DNA of 56,522 bases from Vreelandella maris (GTDB lineage Bacteria; Pseudomonadota; Gammaproteobacteria; Pseudomonadales; Halomonadaceae): contig NZ_JABWCV010000026.1 of assembly GCF_013371085.1 (NCBI RefSeq), positions 1 through 56,522 of the forward strand. Reading direction: 5' to 3'. Shown one piece after another: positions 24,146 to 30,968 of the stretch. Position 1 is the first letter of the stretch; each line of letters opens with the position of its first letter. The translations under genes were made by a program, and so were the position numbers. The notes below the pieces were generated by a model. The model worked only from the letters and a program-made list of their open reading frames with translations, made no database searches and was not told where the DNA came from.

Positions 24146-24158
24146 CGCTACTCAGCAC

Positions 24159-24179
24159 CCAAAAACTCCTAAAGCGCTT
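24159..24179 (+). repeat. Cargo-boundary element, copy 2
   Basis: A 21-base sequence beginning CCAAAAACTCCTAAA and ending GCGCTT. It matches 15780-15799 except for one inserted A and one C-to-G change. It contains the palindrome AAAGCGCTTT (24171-24180). Confidence 0.6.
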
Positions 24180-24200
24180 TAAATCCACGCCCCGCCCTAA

Positions 24201-24218
24201 GCCCCCGATCATGGGGGC
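24201..24218 (+). other. Hairpin abutting the protease start codon
   Basis: GCCCCC-GATCAT-GGGGGC, a perfect 6-bp GC stem, ends on the base before the ATG of the protease gene and would include its only purine-rich ribosome-binding stretch. It may modulate translation of the protease and scaffold. Confidence 0.45.
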
Positions 24219-25334
24219 ATGACAACACGAAGCCCTCACACTCAGACCAAAGTCGCCGTTTGCGCCTTACGCGTGCAAACCTCCGGCGACAAAACGCGCC
24301 TGATGCCTGCTGGCAACTTCCACGCACCGCGTGGGGCTGCTGAGGGCACTGGCCCCTGGTACTTATCTGCCGAGCAAGCCCAGGCGATTATCCGCCTGGC
24401 AGCTGCGCGCAGTACCGATATCGTCATCGACTACGAACACCAAACCCTTTACGCCGAAAAGAACGGCCAGGGCGCGCCCGCTGCTGGCTGGGTCGACCCG
24501 CGCTCGCTTGAATGGCGGGACGATGGCTTATACGGCGCGGTTTCTTGGACGGCTCGTGCCAGCGCTGCCATTGCTGAAGGCCCGAATGGTGAGCCACCCG
24601 AATACCGCTACCTCTCCCCTGTTTTCCCGTACGACGCCAACGGTGTGCCGCTCGACCTGTTGCACCTGGCGTTAACCAACACCCCCGCCATCGACGAAGG
24701 TGCCGCGCAGCTTGCCGCTGCGCGCATGTCGGTAACGCACGAACCCTCCGAGGAGACTGACACCGTGGACCGTGAACAACTGATTGCCGCACTCGGCCTG
24801 GCGAAGGACGCCACCGACGAACAGATCGACAGCGCCATCGCCGCGCTGAAATCCGCCGCCGACGATGCCACCGCATTCCGCAAGGCTCTGGGTGCCAAAG
24901 ACGACGCAAAACCGGATGAGGCAGTGGCCGCACTCAAGGCAAAAAGCGGTACTGCCCCGCCGGACATGACCCAGTACGTGCCCATTGCGGTGTTCAAAGA
25001 GACCACCGACCAGCTGGCCGCACTGAAAGCCAACAGCAACTCCGCCGAGCTGGACGCGCTGATCAAGGAAGGCCTCGACGACGGGCGAATTCCCGGCAAA
25101 GCCACCGCCGATTGGCTGCGCGAGCAAGGCATTGCCGCGTGCAAAGCCCACCTTGAAGGCGCGCCCAGCATCGCCGCGCTAAAAACCGGCCAGACCCAAA
25201 CCCAGGGCAAGCAGCCCGACGGTGGCAAGGGCGGCGATGACGACAAGCTCGACGAATCAGAGCTGGCCGTCTGCAAAGCCATGGGCCTGACGCCTGAACA
25301 GTACCGCGCCGCCAATCCCGCGCCCGCTGAATAA
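24219..25334 (+). CDS. Head maturation protease/scaffold (Mu I-like)
   Basis: 371 residues. The N-terminal 170 residues are the Mu I-type protease: LMPAGNFHAPRG, IVIDYEHQTLYA with catalytic-type His, GWVDPRSLEWRDDGLYG, and YRYLSPVFPYD with the conserved serine, then LTNTPAI. The C-terminal half is helical, Ala/Asp/Glu-rich, scaffold-like. It cleaves the scaffold during head maturation. An internal start supplies the separate scaffold. Confidence 0.93.
   Translation: MTTRSPHTQTKVAVCALRVQTSGDKTRLMPAGNFHAPRGAAEGTGPWYLSAEQAQAIIRLAAARSTDIVIDYEHQTLYAEKNGQGAPAAGWVDPRSLEWRDDGLYGAVSWTARASAAIAEGPNGEPPEYRYLSPVFPYDANGVPLDLLHLALTNTPAIDEGAAQLAAARMSVTHEPSEETDTVDREQLIAALGLAKDATDEQIDSAIAALKSAADDATAFRKALGAKDDAKPDEAVAALKAKSGTAPPDMTQYVPIAVFKETTDQLAALKANSNSAELDALIKEGLDDGRIPGKATADWLREQGIAACKAHLEGAPSIAALKTGQTQTQGKQPDGGKGGDDDKLDESELAVCKAMGLTPEQYRAANPAPAE
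24765..25334 (+). CDS. Nested scaffold protein Z (in-frame internal start)
   Basis: GTG at 24765 is in frame with the protease gene and has AGGAG at 24751-24755, 9 bases upstream. The product (189 residues, beginning VDREQLIAALGLAKDATDEQ) equals the C-terminal scaffold part. Mu encodes gene Z the same way inside I. Visible in-frame start plus known precedent; the exact start is inferred. Confidence 0.6.
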   Translation: MDREQLIAALGLAKDATDEQIDSAIAALKSAADDATAFRKALGAKDDAKPDEAVAALKAKSGTAPPDMTQYVPIAVFKETTDQLAALKANSNSAELDALIKEGLDDGRIPGKATADWLREQGIAACKAHLEGAPSIAALKTGQTQTQGKQPDGGKGGDDDKLDESELAVCKAMGLTPEQYRAANPAPAE

Positions 25335-25374
25335 GCAGGCTCAGCACTAACCCAATAGGCAAGAGGATCACCCC

Positions 25375-25812
25375 GTGACCGCTGCAACCAAGAACCGAAA
25401 CACACCGCATCGCCTGGGCTTGTCACGCGGACTGTTAGTCGCCGCTGCTGCCGAGTGCTTTGCGGGCACCATCGCCGTCATCAATGCCACTGGTTTTACA
25501 GAGCCAGGTAAGACGGCCACCGGCCTTGTTGCTGCTGGTGTTTTTGAACACTACCAGGACAACACCGACGGTGCGGATGGTGACGAAGTCGTGGAAGTGA
25601 AACGCGGCAACTTCCACCTGGCCAACTCCGCCGGTGCCGATGAAATCACCGCCGCTGATATCGGCAAGGTCTGCTACATCGTCGATGACCAGACGGTCGC
25701 CAAAACCTCCGACACCGATACCCGCTCCCCCGCTGGCATTGTCGACGACGTCGACGATGCGGGCGTGTGGGTCAACATCGACCCGACTAACGGCGTTGCC
25801 GCTAGCGTGTAA
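25375..25812 (+). CDS. Capsid decoration-like protein
   Basis: 145 residues from GTG at 25375 (AGAGGA upstream). Beta-rich, Gly/Ala/Asp-rich, with ADIGKVCYIVDDQTVAKT and SPAGIVDDVDDAGVWVNID. These resemble the capsid cement and head-fibre proteins found between protease and major head protein in Mu-like phages. It probably stabilises the head surface. Confidence 0.75.
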   Translation: MTAATKNRNTPHRLGLSRGLLVAAAAECFAGTIAVINATGFTEPGKTATGLVAAGVFEHYQDNTDGADGDEVVEVKRGNFHLANSAGADEITAADIGKVCYIVDDQTVAKTSDTDTRSPAGIVDDVDDAGVWVNIDPTNGVAASV

Positions 25813-25826
25813 TTGAGGACACTCGC

Positions 25827-26729
25827 ATGGATCTGACAAGCGCAAATTTACAAGCCCTGTTCAAGGGTTACCGCACGAACTTCCAACAAGGCCAGAGCTC
25901 GCTGGGGCCAGAAGCGTCGCTGTACGAAACCTTCTGTACCGTGGTGCCTTCCACCACTGCTGTTGAAGTCTACCCGTGGCTCAAGAGCCTACCCCGTATG
26001 CGCGAATGGTTGGGCGACCGCGTTATTCACGGGCTAGAGGGTAGCGACTTCTCGATTCGTAACCGCAAGTTCGAGCTAACTGCTGGCGTACCCCGAGACA
26101 ATATCGAAGATGACACCTACGGCCTGTGGGCTCCCGTCTTCGAGGAGTTCGGGCGCAGTTCGCGCGAGCACCCCAATGAGTTGGCAGTCGAGATGATCGA
26201 AGCCAATCCTGAGTGTTTTGACGGACAGCCGTTGTTTGATACCGACCACCCCATGCTGGATAAGGATGGCAAGGAAGTGTCTGTAAGCAACGACATGGGT
26301 GGCAGCGGTGATGCTTGGTACGTGATGGACTGCTCAAGGGCAATCCAGCCGGTAGTGTTTCAACGCCGCCGAGATTACAACTTTCGCGCCCTCACCGACC
26401 TCATGGACTCCAAGATATTCATGACCGATGAGTTCATGTTCGGTACCGATGCGCGAGTCAATGCAGGTCCTGGCCTTTGGATGCTCGCGGTTCGCTCCAA
26501 CCAGGAATTCAATGCCGCCAACTACAAGGCAGCCCGTGAGCAGTTGCAGAAGTTCAAGGGCGATTACGGCAAACCTTTAGGGCTACGCCATACGCACACC
26601 ATGGTGCCCACCAGCATGGAAGGCGCGGCCCGCAAGGTGCTGCAAAACACCTTGGCCAGCGGCGGTGAGACCAACGAATGGGCCAATACCTCGACGCTTG
26701 TTCTCAACCCCTGGTTAGCCAGCGCCTAA
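25827..26729 (+). CDS. Major head protein (Mu T-like)
   Basis: 300 residues with the Mu T signature: LTSANLQALFKGYRTNFQ, PWLKSLPRMREWLGDRV, FELTAGVPRDNIEDDTYG, a LFDTDHPML loop and the end WANTSTLVLNPWL. It forms the HK97-fold capsid shell. The next gene is preceded by a strong hairpin that may limit read-through from this highly expressed gene. Confidence 0.96.
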   Translation: MDLTSANLQALFKGYRTNFQQGQSSLGPEASLYETFCTVVPSTTAVEVYPWLKSLPRMREWLGDRVIHGLEGSDFSIRNRKFELTAGVPRDNIEDDTYGLWAPVFEEFGRSSREHPNELAVEMIEANPECFDGQPLFDTDHPMLDKDGKEVSVSNDMGGSGDAWYVMDCSRAIQPVVFQRRRDYNFRALTDLMDSKIFMTDEFMFGTDARVNAGPGLWMLAVRSNQEFNAANYKAAREQLQKFKGDYGKPLGLRHTHTMVPTSMEGAARKVLQNTLASGGETNEWANTSTLVLNPWLASA

Positions 26730-26751
26730 CGGCCGTTAACCGGTGATGACT

Positions 26752-26779
26752 CGCAGTGCCTGCCCCGGCGGGCACTGCG
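26752..26779 (+). terminator. Hairpin after the major head gene, possible attenuator
   Basis: A perfect 9-bp stem (CGCAGTGCC with GGCACTGCG) and a 10-base GC-rich loop, no T-run. It may act as a partial terminator or mRNA stabiliser for the capsid message. Confidence 0.4.
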
Positions 26780-26793
26780 CAACGGAGATCCCC

Positions 26794-27351
26794 ATGGCAA
26801 CACGTAAAACCACCGCGACAAAGGCAAAGCAGGCCACCCAGGCGAAACCGACCGAGGCGAAAGCCGAGCCGGTAGCGGAAACGACAGCCGAAGCCAGCGC
26901 GCCGGAGACCAACCAGGAAGCCTCTGCAACGAGCACTGATGCGGCGTCTCAGCAACCCACGCCGGAAGCGAACGCGGCAGCAGTCCAGCCGGTGCCTGAA
27001 ACACAAACACTGGCGGATTCCGGAGCGGCCAGCGCTGACCAGGAAGCCCAGGCGAACGCAGACGCGGCAACGGCAGCACCTCAGCCTACCGAGATCCAGG
27101 GCGATACCGTCACGGGCGACGGCCCTGGCAACGCGCTGCCGCCGGTTCAGGAACTGCCTGGCGTATTCGTGCGCACCAAGCGCCGCGTCAAAAGCCGCCG
27201 TCGGGCGGGCTTTCGCTTCAACCGCGAGGGTGTCGGCATTGCGCTGGAGCTGCTGAGTGAAGAGCAGCTGGAGCAGCTGCGCGAAGACCCGGCCCTGGAA
27301 GTGACCGACTGCACCTTCCCGGTTGATGACGCCACCACCTCGGAGGCCTAA
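26794..27351 (+). CDS. HI1506-related (FluMu N-terminal) head protein
   Basis: 185 residues from ATG at 26794 (GGAG upstream; longer starts would run through the hairpin). The N-terminal 110 residues are a low-complexity Ala/Thr/Glu/Gln/Pro region. The C-terminal 70 residues (FVRTKRRVKSRRRAGFRFNREGVGI ... SEEQLEQLREDPALEV) match the domain found after gene T in FluMu-like prophages. Structural role not established. Confidence 0.82.
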   Translation: MATRKTTATKAKQATQAKPTEAKAEPVAETTAEASAPETNQEASATSTDAASQQPTPEANAAAVQPVPETQTLADSGAASADQEAQANADAATAAPQPTEIQGDTVTGDGPGNALPPVQELPGVFVRTKRRVKSRRRAGFRFNREGVGIALELLSEEQLEQLREDPALEVTDCTFPVDDATTSEA

Positions 27352-27354
27352 CCC

Positions 27355-27768
27355 ATGCCCTACTGCACTCAGGCGGACCTCATCGAGCGCTTTGGCGAGA
27401 ACGAGCTGCTTGACCTCGCTTCCGACGATACCGGCCTGGCCATTGATACCCCTGTGTTGGATGGCGCTATTGCCGACGCCAGCGGCGAGATCGACGGCTA
27501 CGTGAGTGCAGCGGGCTACACCGTGCCGCTTTCCAATGTGCCGCGCATCATCACCGCCTACGCCTGTGATATCGCCCGTTACCGGCTATCCGATGACCGC
27601 GCCACCGAGCAGGTCACCAAGCGATACAACGACGCGGTGAAGTTCCTACGCAGCGTCGCAAAGGGCGAAGTGCGGCTTGGTATCGCCTCATCGGAAAGCG
27701 CAGCGGGAAGCGCCGGTAACGTGATGATGGAAACCGGCCGCCGCGTGTTTGGCGGGGGTGGCTTCTAA
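27355..27768 (+). CDS. DUF1320 protein (Mu gp36-like head-tail connector)
   Basis: 137 residues with family features YCTQADLIERFGENELLDLA at the start, SGEIDGYVSAAGYTVPL in the middle and RYNDAVKFLRSVAKGEVRLG near the end. Similar folds make the ring under the portal. The stop overlaps the next start by one base. Confidence 0.93.
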   Translation: MPYCTQADLIERFGENELLDLASDDTGLAIDTPVLDGAIADASGEIDGYVSAAGYTVPLSNVPRIITAYACDIARYRLSDDRATEQVTKRYNDAVKFLRSVAKGEVRLGIASSESAAGSAGNVMMETGRRVFGGGGF

Positions 27769-28331
27769 TGCTGGCCAAGATTGAAGACGCCATTATCGAG
27801 CGCTGCAAACGTGTGCTCGACGATCACGTCAAGACGGTGGAAGACCTGCCGGGCAAGTGGAATAAGAACACCCTCAAGGCCGCGCTGCGCAAAGTGCCTG
27901 GCGTGTTTGTCGCCTGGGGCGGTGCGCGGGGCGACGGCGACCTCGTCCAGCCCACCACACAGAACCGCTACGTGGTGTACGTGGTGACTAGCCACGCCAG
28001 CGGGGAGCGCGAACGCCGCCGTGGCAACGCTCGCCAAGTGGGTGCCTACGAGCTGCTCGAATGCGTGGTGCCCGCCGTGCATGCGCTCACTGTGCCTGAT
28101 GTGGGCAGCCTGACGCTTGAGAGCATCGACAACCTCTACGCCGATCACTTCGACAAGGAAGGCGTGGTGGTTTACGCCGCCGCATTCCGGCTGAAGGTGC
28201 TATGGCCAGCAGCGTTTGACGTTAACGACCTCAACCCTTTCGAGCTTTACACCGGCACTCACCACATCGGCGGCGAAGACGATCCCGACACCGAAAGCCG
28301 CGTCGAGCTACCCCAACCCGAGGAGGACTAA
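27768..28331 (+). CDS. DUF1834 protein (Mu gp37-like)
   Basis: 187 residues. The start LAKIEDAIIERCKRVLDDHVKTVEDLPG and the RYVVYVVTSHASGERERRRG segment match DUF1834 proteins, which follow gp36 in Mu-like phages and are thought to act at the tail terminator or head-tail joint. Confidence 0.9.
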   Translation: MLAKIEDAIIERCKRVLDDHVKTVEDLPGKWNKNTLKAALRKVPGVFVAWGGARGDGDLVQPTTQNRYVVYVVTSHASGERERRRGNARQVGAYELLECVVPAVHALTVPDVGSLTLESIDNLYADHFDKEGVVVYAAAFRLKVLWPAAFDVNDLNPFELYTGTHHIGGEDDPDTESRVELPQPEED

Positions 28332-28333
28332 CC

Positions 28334-28588
28334 GTGCCATCCATTTACGTTAAACCGCGCCTGCGCGATGCCAAGAAGCCCGACCAGGGCGTGCTGCTGG
28401 TGCGCCGCGAAAGCGACGGTAAGCCGATCCCCGCTGAGGGCGCGCACGTTGAGCTAACGCCGTACATCCGCCGCCGTCTGCGCGATGGCGACCTGAAGAA
28501 AGCCTCGGCCCCGGCAAAGCCCAGCCGTGCCAAAGCCACCGCAAAACCCACCGCTAAAACCGCCGATGCTGGCGAGCAGGAGTCGTAA
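28334..28588 (+). CDS. DUF2635 protein (Mu gp38-like)
   Basis: 84 residues from GTG at 28334. IYVKPRLRDAKKPDQG, PAEGAHVELTPYIRRRLRDGDL matches DUF2635, the small protein before the sheath gene in Mu-like phages. The C-terminus is a Lys/Ala/Thr-rich tail. Function unknown. Confidence 0.88.
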   Translation: MPSIYVKPRLRDAKKPDQGVLLVRRESDGKPIPAEGAHVELTPYIRRRLRDGDLKKASAPAKPSRAKATAKPTAKTADAGEQES

Positions 28589-28591
28589 CCC

Positions 28592-30076
28592 ATGGCTGAT
28601 ATCACCGCCGGTGTCTTCAACGACATCCCCTCAGCGCTGCGCATTCCGGGCGTGTTTATCGAGTTTGACGCGCGCCTGGCCAACTCGGGCGTGTGGCAAA
28701 CCCGCCTGCTGGTCATGGGCCAGCGCTTCAACTCAGGCGAGAAAGACGCCCTGAGCCTTGACCGCGTGACCAGTGGCGAGCAGGCCGACCGCTACTACGG
28801 GCGTGGCTCGATGATCGCCGAGATGCTGCGCGCCGCTTTAGAGATCGACCCCTACATGGAAACCTACGGCCTCGCCCTTGACGACGCGGCAGCAGGCACC
28901 AAAGCCAATGGCTCCATCAGCGTCGCCGGTACCGCCCTGCGCGGCGGCACCGTGGCGCTGTACATCGGCGGCTACCGTGTACGCGCCGGTGTTGAAGCCA
29001 GCGATAGCGCCGAGACGATTGCCGAGGCCCTGGTCGAAGCCATCAACGACGAAGGCCGAGTGCCCGTAACGGCCACTATCGACGGCACCGATGCCACCAA
29101 GATCAACTTGGACTGCAAATGGGCAGGCGAAACCGGCAACGATATTCACCTGGTGTTTAACGCCAAAGGTGAGCGCGGCCTCGACGGCGTGACGTTCGAG
29201 ATCAGCCAGCTCAACGGTGGCGACGGCAACCCGGACATTGGCGATGCCATCGCGGCCATGGGTGATGAGTGGTACCACTACATCGCCTGCCCTTATACCG
29301 ACACCGCCAACCTGGATGAGCTGAATACCGAGCTTACTCGTCGTTTCGGCCCGATGGTGCAGATGGGCAGCCGCGCATTCGGTGCTTACCGGGGAACGCT
29401 CTCTGAGACCGGCGACTTCGGCAGCGCTTTAAATGGCGAGCATTTGTCAGTGATGGGCACAGGCAAATCGGTTAGCCCTACCTACCTCTGGGCAGTCACC
29501 TACGCGATGGTCGCCGCCGGTTCGCTAACCAATGACCCGGCCCGCCCGCTGCAATACCTGGCGCTGCCCGGCCTCATCGGCCCACGCAAGGAAGACCAGT
29601 GGACCAAGGCCGAGCGCAACCTGCTGCTGTTTGATGGCATTGCGACGTTTACCGTCGCCGACGACGGCACGGTGCAGATCAACCGCGAGATCACTACTTA
29701 CCAGGTTAACGAAGCCGGTATCGAGTCGGACGCCTACCTGGACATCCAGACGCCGGAAACCCTGGAGCGCATCCGTTACGAACAGATCTCGCGGATTCTC
29801 TCAAAGTACCCGCGCCACAAATTGGCCACCGACGCCGACGCCGCACTCTACGGCGCTGGCCAGCCGATCATGACGCCCAACGTCTGCAAGGCTGAGCTGC
29901 TCGACCTCTATCTAGACTTTATTGAGAAGGGTTGGGTGCAGGATTACGAGGGTTACGCCGAGAGCCTGAGCGCCAACATCGACCCCGACAACCCGGCGCG
30001 CCTCAACGTGATCGACTCGCCGAAGCTGGTCGGACAGTACCGCATCCACGCGATGCAGACCCAATTCCGCCGCTAA
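28592..30076 (+). CDS. Contractile tail sheath (Mu L-like)
   Basis: 494 residues. The start with IPSALRIPGVFIEFDARLANSG, the middle QADRYYGRGSMIAEML, and the C-terminal sheath core (AVTYAMVAAGSLTNDPARPLQ, REITTYQVNEAG, PRHKLATDADA) match the Mu L sheath family. It shows that the phage is a myovirus with a contractile tail. Confidence 0.95.
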   Translation: MADITAGVFNDIPSALRIPGVFIEFDARLANSGVWQTRLLVMGQRFNSGEKDALSLDRVTSGEQADRYYGRGSMIAEMLRAALEIDPYMETYGLALDDAAAGTKANGSISVAGTALRGGTVALYIGGYRVRAGVEASDSAETIAEALVEAINDEGRVPVTATIDGTDATKINLDCKWAGETGNDIHLVFNAKGERGLDGVTFEISQLNGGDGNPDIGDAIAAMGDEWYHYIACPYTDTANLDELNTELTRRFGPMVQMGSRAFGAYRGTLSETGDFGSALNGEHLSVMGTGKSVSPTYLWAVTYAMVAAGSLTNDPARPLQYLALPGLIGPRKEDQWTKAERNLLLFDGIATFTVADDGTVQINREITTYQVNEAGIESDAYLDIQTPETLERIRYEQISRILSKYPRHKLATDADAALYGAGQPIMTPNVCKAELLDLYLDFIEKGWVQDYEGYAESLSANIDPDNPARLNVIDSPKLVGQYRIHAMQTQFRR

Positions 30077-30115
30077 TGGCGCGTTATTAACCGCCATTTA
30101 AGGAGTGCATACACC

Positions 30116-30463
30116 ATGAAACTGACAGGCAAAGCCACTGTGAAAGTCGACGGCTCGGAGATGCTCACCGACGTCGACTCAACGCTGAACCTCGGTGGGT
30201 CAAGTCGGGAGTTCATCAACGGCCCGCGCGGGCCGCAGGGCTACCGCGAAACGCCCGAGGCTCCCTCGCTGACGTCCACAGTGCGCCACACCGCCGATAC
30301 CGACTTGATCGCCCTGGGTCGTATCACCAATGCCACGGTGATCTTCACCACCGACACCAACGACGCCTACATGCTGCGCCGTGCCGCAGTGACTGACACC
30401 GTCGAGTTAACCGGCGGCAACATCCGCCTTAACTGGGGCGGCATGGGCGTGGAGAGACTCTAA
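30116..30463 (+). CDS. Tail tube protein (Mu M-like)
   Basis: 115 residues. A beta-rich protein with TGKATVKVDGSEMLTDVDSTLNLGG and RITNATVIFTTDTNDAYMLRRA, as in the Mu tail tube family. It polymerises inside the sheath. The stop overlaps the chaperone start by one base. Confidence 0.92.
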   Translation: MKLTGKATVKVDGSEMLTDVDSTLNLGGSSREFINGPRGPQGYRETPEAPSLTSTVRHTADTDLIALGRITNATVIFTTDTNDAYMLRRAAVTDTVELTGGNIRLNWGGMGVERL

Positions 30464-30903
30464 TGGCAGGCACAAAAATAAGCGTTCCCCTGATCCACGG
30501 CCTCAAGATTGGCGAGGCCGTTTGTAAAGACGCGGTGCTGCGCGAAGCATCCGCTGGCGACGTACTCGAAGCACAGGAAGCCGCCGAGAAGTTGATGATG
30601 GTACCCAACGCTGAGGGTGGCTTCGAACCGATGCTGGTGGTTAGCCCATCCCGCGTCGGCGTTGAAGTACTGCGCCGCCAGATCGTCAGCATCGGCGACG
30701 TTTCCGGCCCGTTGGATCTCAAGCTGATGCACCGGCTCGACCCTGAAGACCTCAACCTGCTGCTGGCCAAGAGCGAGCAGCTCGACGGTGCCGCTGTGGC
30801 CCAGACACAGGAGGGTGCGACGCAGCGGGGGCGAGGCGATAGCGATCGCCCAGCATCTGACCAAGCTGATGTGGGTGATCGCGACACGAACGGGATGGAG
30901 TGA
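30463..30903 (+). CDS. Tail assembly chaperone, unshifted form (Mu gp41-like)
   Basis: 146 residues. The folded part (about 1-105, with GLKIGEAVCKDAVLREASAGDVLEAQ and DLKLMHRLDPEDLNLLLA) belongs to the Mu gp41/E-type tail assembly family. The remaining 40 residues (GATQRGRGDSDRP ...) are low-complexity, as expected for the by-product reading frame downstream of the frameshift site at 30827. Confidence 0.9.
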   Translation: MAGTKISVPLIHGLKIGEAVCKDAVLREASAGDVLEAQEAAEKLMMVPNAEGGFEPMLVVSPSRVGVEVLRRQIVSIGDVSGPLDLKLMHRLDPEDLNLLLAKSEQLDGAAVAQTQEGATQRGRGDSDRPASDQADVGDRDTNGME

Positions 30904-30967
30904 GGCCGATCAGCGCGGCATGACGCTGCGCCGGCTACTCGGCTATATGAACCAGGCCAGGAGTTGA
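30463..30967 (+). CDS. Tail assembly chaperone, -2 frameshift product (gp41-42-like)
   Basis: A shift of -2 at GGGGGCGA (30827-30834) adds 44 codons in the +1 frame: EAIAIAQHLTKLMWVIATRT and GWSEADQRGMTLRRLLGYMN, ending at TGA 30965-30967, one base before the tape-measure start. This extension has the helical, Trp-containing character of chaperone C-terminal domains, whereas the zero frame is junk-like. The total is about 168 residues. Frameshifting before the tape measure gene is a conserved feature of long-tailed phages. Confidence 0.8.
30827..30834 (+). promoter_or_regulatory. Slippery site GGGGGCGA for -2 frameshifting
   Basis: In the zero frame the codons are CGG GGG CGA. Slipping back two bases re-pairs on the G run and enters the frame of the 44-codon extension. 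As I recall, Mu uses the same octamer for a -2 shift in gp41/42. Confidence 0.75.
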
Positions 30968-30968
30968 A

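Noticed and set aside
24608..25426. Long leftward open frame opposite the protease/scaffold gene
   Set aside because: It mirrors the codon pattern of a well-supported Mu I-like gene; the product is Ser/Ala-rich without a domain or ribosome-binding site.
26901..27090. Repetitive Ala/Thr/Glu codons as a DNA repeat
   Set aside because: The repetition is at amino-acid level in a low-complexity region; no exact nucleotide repeat unit is seen.
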